Below, piece after piece: positions 11,203 through 20,352 of a stretch of 45,873 nt of DNA. Source of the stretch: Chara braunii (taxonomy: Eukaryota; Streptophyta; Charophyceae; Charales; Characeae). A program made the position numbers and the translations under genes. The notes below the pieces were generated by a model. It had not been told where the DNA came from. It ran no database searches and was given only the letters and a program-made list of their open reading frames with translations. The first letter of the stretch is position 1; each line of letters begins with the position of its first letter. The stretch lies in contig BFEA01000171.1 in NCBI GenBank assembly GCA_003427395.1, positions 299,065 through 344,937 on the forward strand. The letters run 5' to 3'.

Positions 11203-11206
11203 CTCC

Positions 11207-13391
11207 CTTGGGCCACGTCTTAGATGGGGATGGCATAAAACCTACGAATAGCAAGATAGCATCGATTAGAGATTGGCCGACGCCCCGCACGTTAACAAAA
11301 TTGCGATCGTTTCTAGGCCTAGCTAATTACTATAGGAAGTTTGTAAGGAACTTTTCGACCATTGCTGCGCCCCTTCGCAGGTTGCTGAAAAAAAAGGCGA
11401 TCTGGAATTGGGACAAAGATTGTACCTCGGCCCTAAAGAAGTTGAAGCGGGCCTTGAAGTATCCAGTCCTCAAGGTAGCCGATCCATCACTGTCCTTTGT
11501 TGCCACCACTGATGCAAGTCAGTATGGAATAGGTGCTTTGTTACAGCAAGATGATGGCAATGGGTATAGACCCGTAGAGTTCATGTCTGCTAGGATGCCT
11601 TCAAAGAAGGTAGCAACATCTACCTACGAGAGGGAACTCTACGCTCTTAGGCAAGCACTAGAGCATTGGAAACATTACTTACTTGGGAGGCACTTCAAAG
11701 TCTATTCAGACCACGAGACTCTGAGGTGCTGAAACACTCAGGCCAAGATGACACCTAAGCTTACTAGATGGGCCGCATAGATAGACCAATATGACTTTGA
11801 GCTTAAGCCAGTCAAAGGAAAGTACAATGTAGCTGTGGATTCTCTAAGTAGACGAGCTGACTACTTTGGAGCAATAGTTCACTATCTGGATATAGGGAGA
11901 GATCTGCAACAGAAAGTTCGAGAAGCGTATGCACAGGACCCTATTTATAGTGACCTCCTCAAGAAACTTAGGGAGGCCCCAGAGTCTGAACCAGATTACC
12001 GCACTACTGATGGGTTACTATTCGAGAAGACCAACGTAGTGGATCGTCTATGTGTTCCTAACAATGAGGAGATCCGTAGCTTGATCTTAGGGGAATGCCA
12101 CGACACTGAGGGACATTTTGGTTGGCAAAAGACACTAGCCAACCTGATGCGCGCGTATACGTGGCCCAACATGAAGGCCGACTGCATAGCATATATCCGC
12201 AGTTGTAAAGTCTGTCAGAGAAATAAGACGACTACACGCGCCCCCCTAGGTCTTCTCATACCCTCGCCTATTCCTGACCAGCCAGGAGGCTCCGTATCTA
12301 TCGACTTTATGGACACTCATGTCAAGAGTAGGCACAACAAGAGCCAAGTCATGGTTATAGTTGATGGATTTAGTAAGTATGCAGTTTTCGTTCCTTTGCC
12401 TGCGGAGGCACAAACAAAGTTAGTAATTCAGAAGTTCTTCGATCATTGGGTCAGTGAACATGGTATACCCCTGTCGATAGTTAGTGACAGAGTCACCAGG
12501 TTCATCAGTCAAAACTGGCAAGAGCTGATGAGAGTTTATGGGTCAAAGTTGTTAATATCATCTGGCCGCCACCCTGAGACTAACGGCCAGACTGAACAAA
12601 TGAATAAAGTCCTGCAACAAGTTCTCCGAATGTACATTAGGCCTGATCAGATCAACTGGGATGAGATGCTCCCAAAGGTAGCCAGTGCCTACAATAACAG
12701 CGTGCATCTAGCTACGTGTCACACTCCCAACGAGCTGCACAAGTCCTTTAAACCGCGTAGACCGTTTGAAGGACTGAACTGGGACCAGATTCAGAGGCTA
12801 CCGCCCGGTACACGAGAGTTTGCGATACGACACAAAAAAGAGAGAGCTACCGTTGTAGTCAACCTCAGGAAAGCCCATCATAGAATGATAGAGCAAGCCA
12901 ATAAGCATCGTCGCCCCTCACAATTTCAAGTAGGCGACTTAGTCTGGGTCAAGTCAAAAGAATTTGCTCCTGAGGAGAACATCTCACAAAAATTACTGCC
13001 TGCGTATAGAGGACCGTGGCCAGTCTTAGAAGTCAAGGGCGGAGAGGATGGACCGTCCTATACTATTGAAATTCCAGCACACCTCCACACCTACCCAGTG
13101 TTCCATGCGTCACAGCTGTTGCCTTGCATCACAAGTCAACAGTTTCCATCACGGAGGTCTATGATTCCTCCAGATATGGATGGAAGATATGATATTGAGG
13201 GGATAGTTGGTGATGATGTCTTCAGAACAGGAGGTAGAGGTCGTCCCCAGAAACAGTACAAACTCAGATTTGCTTATCAAGAGCCAGAAGACGACTGCTG
13301 GTTCACGCAAACCGAACTTCTAGAGACAGCTCCCGATGTAGTCCGAGCCTACGAAAGAGATAAGAAGGGTAAAGGTCCTGCCTTAGACTGA
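11207..13391 (+). pseudogene. pol: pol 3' part: RNase H, integrase and chromodomain-like tail
   Basis: The frame resumes directly after the retrocopy (LGHVLDGDGIKPTNSK). RNase H follows (TTDASQYGIGALL, then TYERELYALRQAL and YSDHETL). In-frame stops occur at 11730-11732 (TGA) and 11778-11780 (TAG); downstream the frame is open to TGA 13389-13391. Integrase has the HHCC zinc finger (ECHDTEGHFG ... CKVCQRNK) and an intact D,D-35-E triad: Asp codons at 12303 and 12486, Glu at 12594. The GPY-like segment LLPAYRGPWPVLEVKG and a chromodomain-like C-terminus (IVGDDVFRTGGRGRPQKQYK ... PEDDCWFTQTELL) follow. Integrase inserts the cDNA and the chromodomain is thought to guide it to chromatin. Confidence 0.88.
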
Positions 13392-13417
13392 AGTATTATC
13401 GGAGGACCTCGAATGTA

Positions 13418-13429
13418 GGCCAGTGGGAG
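13418..13429 (+). other. Polypurine tract
   Basis: GGCCAGTGGGAG ends exactly at the 3' LTR start; its last bases AGTGGGAG form the purine run that primes plus-strand DNA in this class of element. Confidence 0.65.
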
Positions 13430-14401
13430 TGAAACGGTTTTCACCTTTTTGCAGTCACAGATGAGGGCCCAAAGTTCGATCCCCAGACCTTACCCTACCC
13501 GTGTACAGTATCGAGTCGACCCTGTGAGTGTTTCAACCGGTGACCTGTGTTTTGGCAGTTGTTGTCTGTTGTAGGTCTATGTAGTTGTAGGGGTTCGATC
13601 TGTAGGTATGTCGAGTAGGGGTCAAGCCCTGTAGAGGTCGTGGCTGTAGATGTTCTGAAAGGTCAAGGTCGTAGCTGCTACAGTACTCGAAAGGCCAAGT
13701 CCACAGACTTCCGGAAGGTCCGGAAGTGGCCTGTCGAAGTTGCCTCACGTTTAGTCAGAGGCAAGTGGGCAAGTGGGGAGCCCAACTGTATTACGTCGGC
13801 AGTGCGACTGCATCGAGTTGGCAGTGCAAGCCCACGCAGTCAGCGGTACCGGTCCAGTCAGTCCCAGTCCAGTCAAGCAAGTACGACGAGGGGCTGTGTG
13901 CACCATGGGCCCGGTGGAAAGGGGTAGACCAACGAGTTGCAGAAGTATAAATCAAGAGGCAGCACCCAGCCATTCATTCATTCGCTGCGTAAGCCACGCG
14001 GAAGCGCTGCCACAGCAGCTTGTGCGAGGTGGTCTGCAGAGTGCCCGAAGTCGAAGTGGGCTGGAAGAAGATAGCGTAGCCATAGAGTAGTAGTGAGCGG
14101 CCATAGCCGCCATGGGTTACAGAGAGCTGTTAGCATGTATGTGTGCGTGACGTAGAGTGAGTGTGCGTGGGGTATTCAGGGTGATCCAGAGTTGGAGTGC
14201 GTGCGAACAGATGTGTTGGACACAGTGACGGGAGTTGGGAGGTACAGGCGCCGACACGCCATAGCCTGATGAAGCCAGTTTGCATCTGAACTGTGTTCGT
14301 GGTTTCCATATCTCTGAGCTTTGAGTGGGCGCTTGGCGCCAGTGTGAATCGCCATCTGTTTGCATGTATGCGAAGTGGAAAATAAAGCGAGTCTGATTTC
14401 A
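13430..14401 (+). repeat. 3' LTR of the gypsy element
   Basis: 972 bp, begins TGAAACGG and ends GATTTCA. It keeps the TATA box (13946-13952) and AATAAA (14381-14386) and differs from the 5' LTR by many substitutions and small indels. Short ORFs on both strands within it are not supported. Confidence 0.88.
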
Positions 14402-15383
14402 TTTCAAATTTCTCTATATCTAATTCTGTTGATTACTCGTCTGATAATGTTTTCCTTTAGTCTGTGCACAGGTTCCGCAACCACGATCAGTGTGACCAAG
14501 ACAATGGCACAATGGCGACTTTGCAAACATCTACAAGACAACACATGACGGGTGAGTATCATCAACAGATCAGCGCACAACAATCAACAACGTGTTAGCT
14601 TATCTTCTTCTCGTTGTCCTCACACAAATGTCTGTATGACCAGGCACCAGTCAGGGCGCGTGGCACTACATCATAATCTGGTGTTGTACCACCGGTCAGA
14701 CACACGAATGCGAGTAGCTGTTCCCACCAGTCTTCAGCGAAAGGCAGAGTAATTCGAATCTGCCATGTGTCACTCTCCAAGCAAGCCAAAATGACACACG
14801 ATCAAGAGAGGTGCCATATCAACATCATTGGCCAACGAGGCCGTCAAAGTGGAGATACTTCGTAGCCACGTCAGCAACAAGAAACCGCCAATCCGTATGT
14901 GATCACTTCGTTGTCAACTTCTAGATGCCGCGTCAACCCGGTGTGCTGCTGCTTCGTCGAAGACGCCACGTCAGCAGGTAGGTCGCAACACTGGTAAGTG
15001 CCACGTCAAACCCTATAACCTGCTGCTGCTTCTTAGGTGCCATATCAGCACCTGATCATCATGCCACGTAAGCGGCAATTCCCTGATGCCAGGTAAGCAG
15101 CTCTCTCCCTCTCCTTACTTCACCGGTTGCCCAACGCCACGTCAACGTTCCCACCAACATCTTCACTTCTCGCCAGTCGCCCGGTCGCCACGTCAGCGTT
15201 CCCGCCAACGAGTCAAGTCCACGTCATCAATATCATTATCAATATCAAATTCGTGCACGCAGAAAATAAAAAAAAGGCGCACAAATAGTCGTGTTGTAAT
15301 CGACAGGTGCGCGCGCATTCATAAGCGTGATACGCAATACCGTCGTGTGATACCGCGATAAACAGCGACGGATGGAGGGTATC
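14402..15383 (-). other. Probable leader of an older minus-strand LTR element
   Basis: No gene was found. If the minus-strand primer site at 15384-15395 is real, this stretch is the untranslated leader downstream of it, continuing across the gypsy insertion into sequence left of 3824. It contains many GCCACGTCA-type motifs (listed separately). Confidence 0.4.
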
Positions 15384-15850
15384 GCTCTGATACCAAATTG
15401 AAGTGAACCCAATTAGATGGAGAGCTTAAAAATGTCAAGTACAGAATGTCTCAACGCAGTTTCAATGTCACCAAAATCATACATGTAATCAAGAGTCCAA
15501 TGCCACGTAACCAGAGAAGAGAATGATGAGAGGGAGATTAGACTGAGAGGGTGGAAGAGAAAGTACCCATTAGCTCAGCAGATAGATCTCCCTCACATGC
15601 CCACTCCTTCGGGCATCTGCTACTCGCCACGTCATCAGACAGTTTCCTCTGACACGCTCTGACATCGAACAAATCTCAACATGGCGCACAGGGCGCAGAC
15701 TCCTGAAGAAGACAACAAGAGAGCGCAATGTCGACACGATCGCAAACAGGTAAGCTCTCCTCTCTACAGTTGACCAATCCCACAACCCTGATCCTTCTCC
15801 TCCTCGCCAACATCCCATCGTCGTAGACAGTGTGGCGAGAGCCACGTCAG
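14865..15850. repeat. Dispersed GCCACGTCA motif cluster
   Basis: Exact CCACGTCA starts at 14866, 14966, 15001, 15137, 15188, 15219, 15627 and 15842, with further near matches (GCCGCGTCAAC, GCCATATCAGC, GCCACGTAAGC). ACGT-core CACGTC elements are bound by plant bZIP factors (G-box/ABRE-like), which is established knowledge. Whether this cluster is regulatory or a decayed minisatellite cannot be told from sequence. Confidence 0.6.
15384..15395 (-). other. Minus-strand primer-binding site of an LTR element
   Basis: The minus strand reads TGGTATCAGAGC, the standard complement of initiator tRNA-Met 3' sequence, preceded by CACTTCAATT. An LTR ending in CA would therefore start at plus-strand 15399 (TGAAGTGAACCC) and extend rightwards. 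The far LTR boundary was not found; later repeats have disrupted the region. Confidence 0.6.
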
Positions 15851-16400
15851 CATAATCAAGAATAGAGCTGGCGCCAGCGCAAGCAGTAGCACTCTCGCAA
15901 CGACGTCTAATACCAAGCCAACGTAGAGCCAGCCTAGTGCCAGCATCCAGCCAGCGTAGAGTCAGCGTCAAGCAACAAGTGCAAGACTGAATGTCGGTCA
16001 GCAGGGGCTGAGTCAAGAAGTAGTGTTGACTCCCGTTGACCAGCCTCTCGTCTCTTGGGTACGATGGCCCATATTGTCTCGCAGCCAATGGCCTGGATCT
16101 GTACAGTTACAGATTCCCACTTGGACTTGATCCTCGACAGATACCTGCAAACGGCCAAGTGCGTGTGCTTGACCGGCGGCCTGGACTAGGTCCACGCTGG
16201 CTTTGACTCGTGAAGCTGAACTTCTGAGCTGCTGTTGACCTTTTGACTTTCCATGGTCAACTGTTCCACGTTGAGCCTCTGAAGGCCGGTTTTAAGCCTT
16301 GCTTCAGGCACCCCACCATAGCAGGCCTTCGTTCAGGCTGTGTTCATGACTTGGGCGAGGCCGTTTGATCCCTTTCTTGGCCACGACTGATGCATGATTT
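15399..16400 (-). mobile_element. Putative diverged LTR of the minus-strand element
   Basis: Inferred only from the adjacent primer site; the right boundary is arbitrary. No second copy was recognised in the window. A minus-strand ORF at 15570-16088 has no motif and is probably chance. Confidence 0.3.
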
Positions 16401-16495
16401 GAACGAAGTTGTTGCAGAATAGAATGGGAAGCTAAAAACTGACAACCCCAGCCCACGACTGATGCATGATTTGAGCGAAGTCATTGCAGAAAATA
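16381..16495. repeat. 72-bp direct duplication
   Basis: CCACGACTGATGCATGATTT followed by GA[AG]CGAAGT[TC][GA]TTGCAGAA occurs at 16381 and 16453, a period of 72 bp. Confidence 0.8.
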
Positions 16496-16566
16496 GCAAA
16501 TATATAAAGTATACCTACATTTAAATTTGACAGTACCATACCATAATCAAACGGTATTACTGCCCA

Positions 16567-16567
<1 letters not shown>

Positions 16568-16660
<93 letters not shown>

Positions 16661-16661
16661 N

Positions 16662-16713
<52 letters not shown>
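16568..16713. repeat. Compound CA/GA microsatellite
   Basis: About 20 CA repeats followed by about 52 GA repeats, with one undetermined base (N) at 16661. Frames through it are not genes. Confidence 0.97.
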
Positions 16714-16715
<2 letters not shown>

Positions 16716-16916
16716 CATCCAATGTGCAGAACAAATGTACTGCCTCGCGTGGCAGCACATACAATTTGAGTGCTGCACATGTGCTCCATTCACTGTGAAA
16801 CAGCAGCAATCGTTAATGACACAACCATAGACAGGGTGGGAAGAGGCCACATGTAGAATTCCACGTAGTTCTCTGCAACCGAAGAGATACAGGACAGAGA
16901 ACTGGATCCAGTCTAT

Positions 16917-17050
16917 TCACTACCCCTTTTCCGATCCGCTTCTCTCTTCTTTGCACCAAACCCCCAGATGACAAATGGAAAAGTTACTTAGCACCAAACC
17001 CCCAGATACACATCACTACCCCTTTTCCAATCCGCTTCTCTCTTCTTTGC
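16917..17050. repeat. 96-bp direct duplication
   Basis: TCACTACCCCTTTTCC[GA]ATCC, then GCTTCTCTCTTCTTTGC, occurs at 16917 and 17013. CACCAAACCCCCAGAT also recurs between the copies. Confidence 0.75.
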
Positions 17051-17099
17051 TTTGGGTGTTCAGACATACTCAGACACCCACCTTTTTTCTTCCTGCTAA

Positions 17100-17206
17100 G
17101 GGTGCATCCCATAACATGAATGTATCCGTGTCATTCGGCGACGAATTTAACTCGTGATCTGTTTTAAGTAAGCATGTCTGCACCCATTGAGCTATGAGAC
17201 AGGTGC
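17100..17206 (-). mobile_element. tRNA-derived SINE-like sequence
   Basis: The minus strand reads GTCTCATAGCTCAATGGGTG, with an A-box match TAGCTCAATGGG (17183-17194), then a weak B-box GAGTTAAATTC (17143-17153) at tRNA-like spacing. The mismatched B-box and lack of a clear acceptor stem argue against a functional tRNA. It is not obviously the same family as the copies at 25485 and 32227. Confidence 0.45.
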
Positions 17207-17583
17207 AACAGAAAAGGACAGAACACATATATTTATTTCCCAGAGCTAACCAAACAGAGGAATCGCTCATGCATTCGGTGATGGAAAAAAAGAAGGCTGC
17301 CTTGAAGAAAGTCGCCCACGACAGCTCACATCACGTACATAGTACTACATACATGTCGTTCCCTCATCGAAAAAAGTCGAACGCCAATCAAGACGAGCAC
17401 AGAAAAACGTCAAGCGCCAATCAAGACGAGCACAGAAAAATGTCGCCAATCAAGATGAGCAGAGATGAGATTCCCATAAGGTAATATACTGTCATGTCAT
17501 CACCTGCAGAGGTCGATTGCAGACACACCGCGGCTTGTGGGCACTGAAAAGTTGCTTCGCTGGAAGGGGGAGAAGGTAGGTCA

Positions 17584-17695
17584 CTACCGCCTTCATCTGA
17601 ATAGGACGCCCAGTCATTATCCCTGCATCTGGACTGGAAGCTGTGCTGAATACAGCTATAATGACTGGGTATTATATTCAGGTGAAGACAGTTGC
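17584..17695. mobile_element. Foldback MITE, copy A
   Basis: The left end CTACCGCCTTCATCTGAATA through CAGTCATTAT is the inverted match of the right end ATAATGACTG through TCAGGTGAAGACAGTTGCC. A second small inverted repeat (AGCTGT/ACAGCT) lies in the centre. The family has four copies in this window. No ORF; non-autonomous. Confidence 0.75.
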
Positions 17696-17758
17696 CGATA
17701 CAACATGGCTTGTGAGCGCTGAAAAGTTGCTTTGCAGGAAGGGGGAGAAGGTAGGTCA

Positions 17759-17896
17759 CTACCGTCTTTTCACCTGAATAGAACGCCTGGTCATTATCGA
17801 GGAATCGGGACTGGAAGCTGTGCCAAATACAGCTATAATGACTTGGGTATTATATTCGGCCCAATAATTCGGGTGAAGAAGGTGAAGACGGTTGCC
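17759..17896. mobile_element. Foldback MITE, copy B
   Basis: Ends CTACCGTCTTTTCACCTGAA and GGTGAAGACGGTTGCC are inverted repeats extending to GGTCATTAT/ATAATGACTT. It shares its flanks with copy A through tandem duplication. Confidence 0.75.
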
Positions 17897-18067
17897 CTCA
17901 AAGCATCATAACATTCACTTGACGAAATATGAGTGCTGACTCGACCGGGCTGCATTTGACAGAATTGGCACTCCTACGACCAGCCAGTGAAGCAGAAGCG
18001 GCAATCATTGCCTCTGAAGCTTGAGCTGAATACAACCAAATCAACACACAGTTGGACACAAGACAAG

Positions 18068-18153
18068 TATTGGAACAATAGTACGGATACAGAGAAGATT
18101 AGCATGGCCCCTGCCCAAGGATGGCATGATAAATTGGGAAATGGTCCAAATTT
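18068..18153 (+). ncRNA. U6 spliceosomal RNA-like sequence, probable pseudogene
   Basis: The sequence contains ATACAGAGAAGATTAGCATG, GCCCCTGC and AAATGGTCCAAATTT, the signature of U6 snRNA including the ACAGAGA box. The 5' stem-loop is missing, a short insertion (AGTACGG) splits the region before ATACAGAGA, and several bases of the internal stem-loop differ. The 3' end runs into G and A runs instead of the usual T run that ends Pol III transcription. No upstream sequence element was seen. This is most likely a 5'-truncated U6 pseudogene. Confidence 0.8.
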
Positions 18154-18199
18154 GGGGGGGGGAAAAAAAGAAAGGATGAAAAAAGTACAGGAATCATCA

Positions 18200-18480
18200 T
18201 GAGAGACGGGAACCTTCAAAAATTTTGATTGCAAGGCAGGACAGTTAGACAGTTGCACAAATAGAAACCAAAAAAATAAAAAATGAAACAAGTTACCGCC
18301 TTCTCCTAAACTGTATCGAACAGGGACGATAGGGTGTGTAAATTCGTGGTCAGGGTGGTGCGCTGCGTCAAGGGGAAGTCAGTAGTCTAGGCATTCAGCT
18401 AGTCTGAGCAGCAAGGACTCAGAGCACAGTGTTGACTTCCAGTAAGAGAAACACCATTGACTGAGATTCTCCTTCACATA
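18200..18480. other. No feature seen
   Basis: AT-rich then mixed sequence with no ORF, repeat or RNA signature that I could support. Confidence 0.5.
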
Positions 18481-18482
18481 TG

Positions 18483-19170
18483 CAATCCATCCATCCATCC
18501 ATCCATCCATCCATCTATCCATCCATCTATCAATCTATCGATCTATCAATCTATCCATCTATTCCATCTATTCCATCTCTCTCTCCAGATATGTATCCAT
18601 CTATCCATTGATAGATCTGCAATCCATCCATCTATCCATCTATCCACCTATCCATCTATCCATCTATCCATCTATCCATCATCTGTCAATCTGTCCATCC
18701 ATCCATCCATCTATCCATCATCTGTCAATCTGTCAATCTATCCATCTATCCATTCACCCATCCACCAATCCACCAATCCACCAATCCACCAATCCACCAA
18801 TCCATCATCTGTCAATCTATCCATCATCTGTCAATCTATCCATCTATCCATCTATCCATCCACCCATCCAACCATCAATCTATCCACATCCATCCATCCA
18901 TCTGTCCACATCTATCCATCTATCCATCTATCTGTCAATCTATCCATCATCTGTCAATATATCCATCGTCTGCCAATCTATCCATCTATCCATATATCCA
19001 TCTATCCATCTATCCATCTTTCCACCCACCCATCCACCCATCCACCCATACATCCATCCAACCATCAATCTATCCACATCCATCCATCCATCTTTCCACA
19101 TCTATCCATCTATCCATCATTCCATCTATCCATAATGATTCCATATATGTATCCATCTATCCATCCATCG
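18483..19170. repeat. ATCC/ATCT tetranucleotide satellite
   Basis: Arrays of ATCC, ATCT and CACCC units, with higher-order blocks such as CATCATCTGTCAATCTGTC repeated. Long plus-strand frames (Ile-His-Pro-Ser repeats) are translations of the satellite, not genes. Confidence 0.97.
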
Positions 19171-19295
19171 TGTTGCAGAGGGGGAGTGAAAGACAAGTCT
19201 GAGGAAGAAGCAAGAGAAGTGAAAGGAGTGAAACAAAGCGGAAGATGAGGAGGAGAGCAGTGGGCGAAAGAACGAGCCATATATGCGAGCATACC

Positions 19296-19414
19296 CTACC
19301 GTCTTCCCCCCAATAGAACGTGCAGGTCGTGCAGTCATTATGCCTGTATTTAGGGCAACAATCAGCCTAGATACAGTGATAACGACCGTATGCCCTTTTG
19401 GGTGAAGAAGGTAG
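19296..19414. mobile_element. Foldback MITE, copy C
   Basis: Left end CTACCGTCTTCCCCCCAATA and right end TTTTGGGTGAAGAAGGTAG are inverted repeats, with inner CTGTAT/ATACAG arms. Its ends match copies A, B and D. Confidence 0.7.
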
Positions 19415-19626
19415 CTTATACCCTAAAATAAGTTGCTGAACTGACACACAGGGATTGGGGGTAGAGAGGGTCAACAGCACAAGAGTGGTCATGAGTGGAA
19501 GGGGTACCAAGAGGAAAGACGAGTGCCAGGGAAAAAGAGCCCCTGAGCTAAGGAGTCAAGAGAAAACAGCAGCATCAGCAACACAGGGAGGACAGGGATA
19601 GCAAGTTCAGCTACTACTGCCAACCA

Positions 19627-19739
19627 TACCATCTTCACCCGAATAGATAGCCTGGTCATTAAATCTGTATTCGGTGCAATTTCCAGTCTTGATACAGCGA
19701 TAACGACCGGGCGTTCTATTCGGGTGAAGAAGACGGTAG
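19627..19739. mobile_element. Foldback MITE, copy D
   Basis: This copy has the best-preserved arms: TACCATCTTCACCCGAATAG and the right end CTATTCGGGTGAAGAAGACG-GTA, with GGTCATTA/TAACGACC inner arms and central CTGTAT/ATACAG. No convincing target duplication was found, so the superfamily is open. Confidence 0.75.
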
Positions 19740-19779
19740 TCTGACCGTAGTCAAATGAAGAGGTAAACGGGGGGAAGAA

Positions 19780-19874
19780 GAACAAGAGGAGCAGAAGAAG
19801 AAGAGGCGGAGCAGAAGAAGAAGAGGAGGAGGAGCAGCAGCAGAAGAAGAAGAAGAAGAAGAAGAAGAGGAGGA
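19780..19874. repeat. GAA/GGA microsatellite, left of rps12 fragment
   Basis: A purine triplet repeat that runs straight into the rps12 reading frame. Confidence 0.9.
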
Positions 19875-20027
19875 GGAGAAGGCCATAATTTACAAGAGCA
19901 CTCTATTGTTATGGTTCGAGGAGGTAGAGTCAAAGATTTGCCTAATGGTGTAAAATACCATTGTATTCGAGGAGTGAAAGACTTACAAGGAATTCCTAAT
20001 CGACGTCGAGGCAGATCAAAATATGGT
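19875..20027 (+). pseudogene. rps12: Mitochondrial-type rps12 fragment (C-terminal part) in nuclear DNA
   Basis: An open frame of 51 codons reads [20 protein letters not shown], then [19 protein letters not shown] and [12 protein letters not shown]. This is the conserved C-terminal half of ribosomal protein S12. The string [10 protein letters not shown] and [11 protein letters not shown] are typical of the plant mitochondrial rather than plastid gene. One extra Asn codon (AAT) sits after DLP compared with the usual DLPG. AT-rich codon use contrasts with the flanks. On both sides the frame passes directly into GAA/GGA triplets, so the N-terminal ~75 residues and the last residues are absent. 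Most likely a nuclear mitochondrial DNA insertion (NUMT), trapped or trimmed by microsatellite expansion. Confidence 0.85.
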
Positions 20028-20352
20028 AGAAGAAGAAGAAGAAGAAGGTGAAGAAGAAGAAGAAAGAAAGGAAGAAGAAGAAGAAGAAGAAGAAGAAGAA
20101 GAAGAAGAAGAAGAAGAAGAAGGAGGGGGGGAAGGAGGGAGAGGGAGGAGGAGGAGGAGGAGGAGAAGAAGGAGGAGAAGGAGGAGCAGGAGCAGGAGCA
20201 GGAGGAGCAGGAGCAGCAGGAGCAGGAGCAGGGGCAGGAGGAGGAGGAGGAGGAGCAGGAGGAGGAGGAGAAGGAGAAGAAGAAGAAGAAGGAGAAGAAG
20301 AAGAAGCAGAAGAGGAAGAAGAAGGAGAAGAAGGAGGAGGAGGAGGAGGTAC
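20028..20352. repeat. GAA/GGA/GCA microsatellite, right of rps12 fragment
   Basis: Purine triplet repeats with GGAGCA variants. All long frames here are repeat translations. Confidence 0.95.

Larger units (their letters stand above)
9753..11206 (-). mobile_element. Poly(A)-tailed retrocopy inserted in reverse transcriptase
   Basis: A 1,454-bp insertion begins with a run of 33 T (9752-9784, the poly(A) tail on the minus strand) and is flanked by the exact 12-bp duplication CTTGGGCCACGT (9741-9752 and 11207-11218). These are hallmarks of LINE-machinery target-primed reverse transcription. The body shows no reverse transcriptase, so it is either a processed copy of a host transcript or a 5'-truncated non-coding retroposon. 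It holds minus-strand coding-like stretches and a degenerate direct repeat of about 160 bp period (CGCCCTCCC...GAGAAAGGAC at about 10490 and 10653). Confidence 0.85.
3824..14401 (+). mobile_element. Nearly complete Ty3/gypsy chromovirus-like LTR retrotransposon, inactive
   Basis: The element has two related LTRs (3824-4821 and 13430-14401), a primer site beginning TGGTATCGGAG, a long leader, gag, pol (protease, reverse transcriptase, RNase H, integrase, chromodomain-like tail) and a purine-rich tract before the 3' LTR. The direct repeat ATTTC flanks it (3819-3823 and 14401-14405), with one base of overlap ambiguity at the right end. The gag stops at codons 44 and 519, the pol stops, a pol frameshift near 9178, an Asn in the protease motif and a 1.45-kb insertion in reverse transcriptase make it defective. 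Domain order PR-RT-RH-IN defines Ty3/gypsy, and the C-terminal chromodomain-like segment points to chromoviruses. A second, deleted member of the family is at 29806-31764. Confidence 0.92.
17541..17896. repeat. 175-bp tandem duplication carrying two foldback MITEs
   Basis: The segment containing CTGAAAAGTTGCTT and GGAAGGGGGAGAAGGTAGGT begins at 17541 and again at 17716 (period 175). Each unit contains one foldback element (17584-17695 and 17759-17896), so the MITE was present before the duplication. The second copy carries an extra ~24 bp near its right end (GGCCCAATAATTCGGGTGAA). Confidence 0.8.

Noticed and set aside
15570-16088. 172-codon minus-strand ORF
   Set aside because: No motif, Arg/Cys-rich composition of a GC-rich chance frame, and lies in a probable old LTR.
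18457-19248. 263-codon Ile-His-Pro-Ser repeat ORF
   Set aside because: Direct reading of the ATCC/ATCT satellite; no flanking gene structure.
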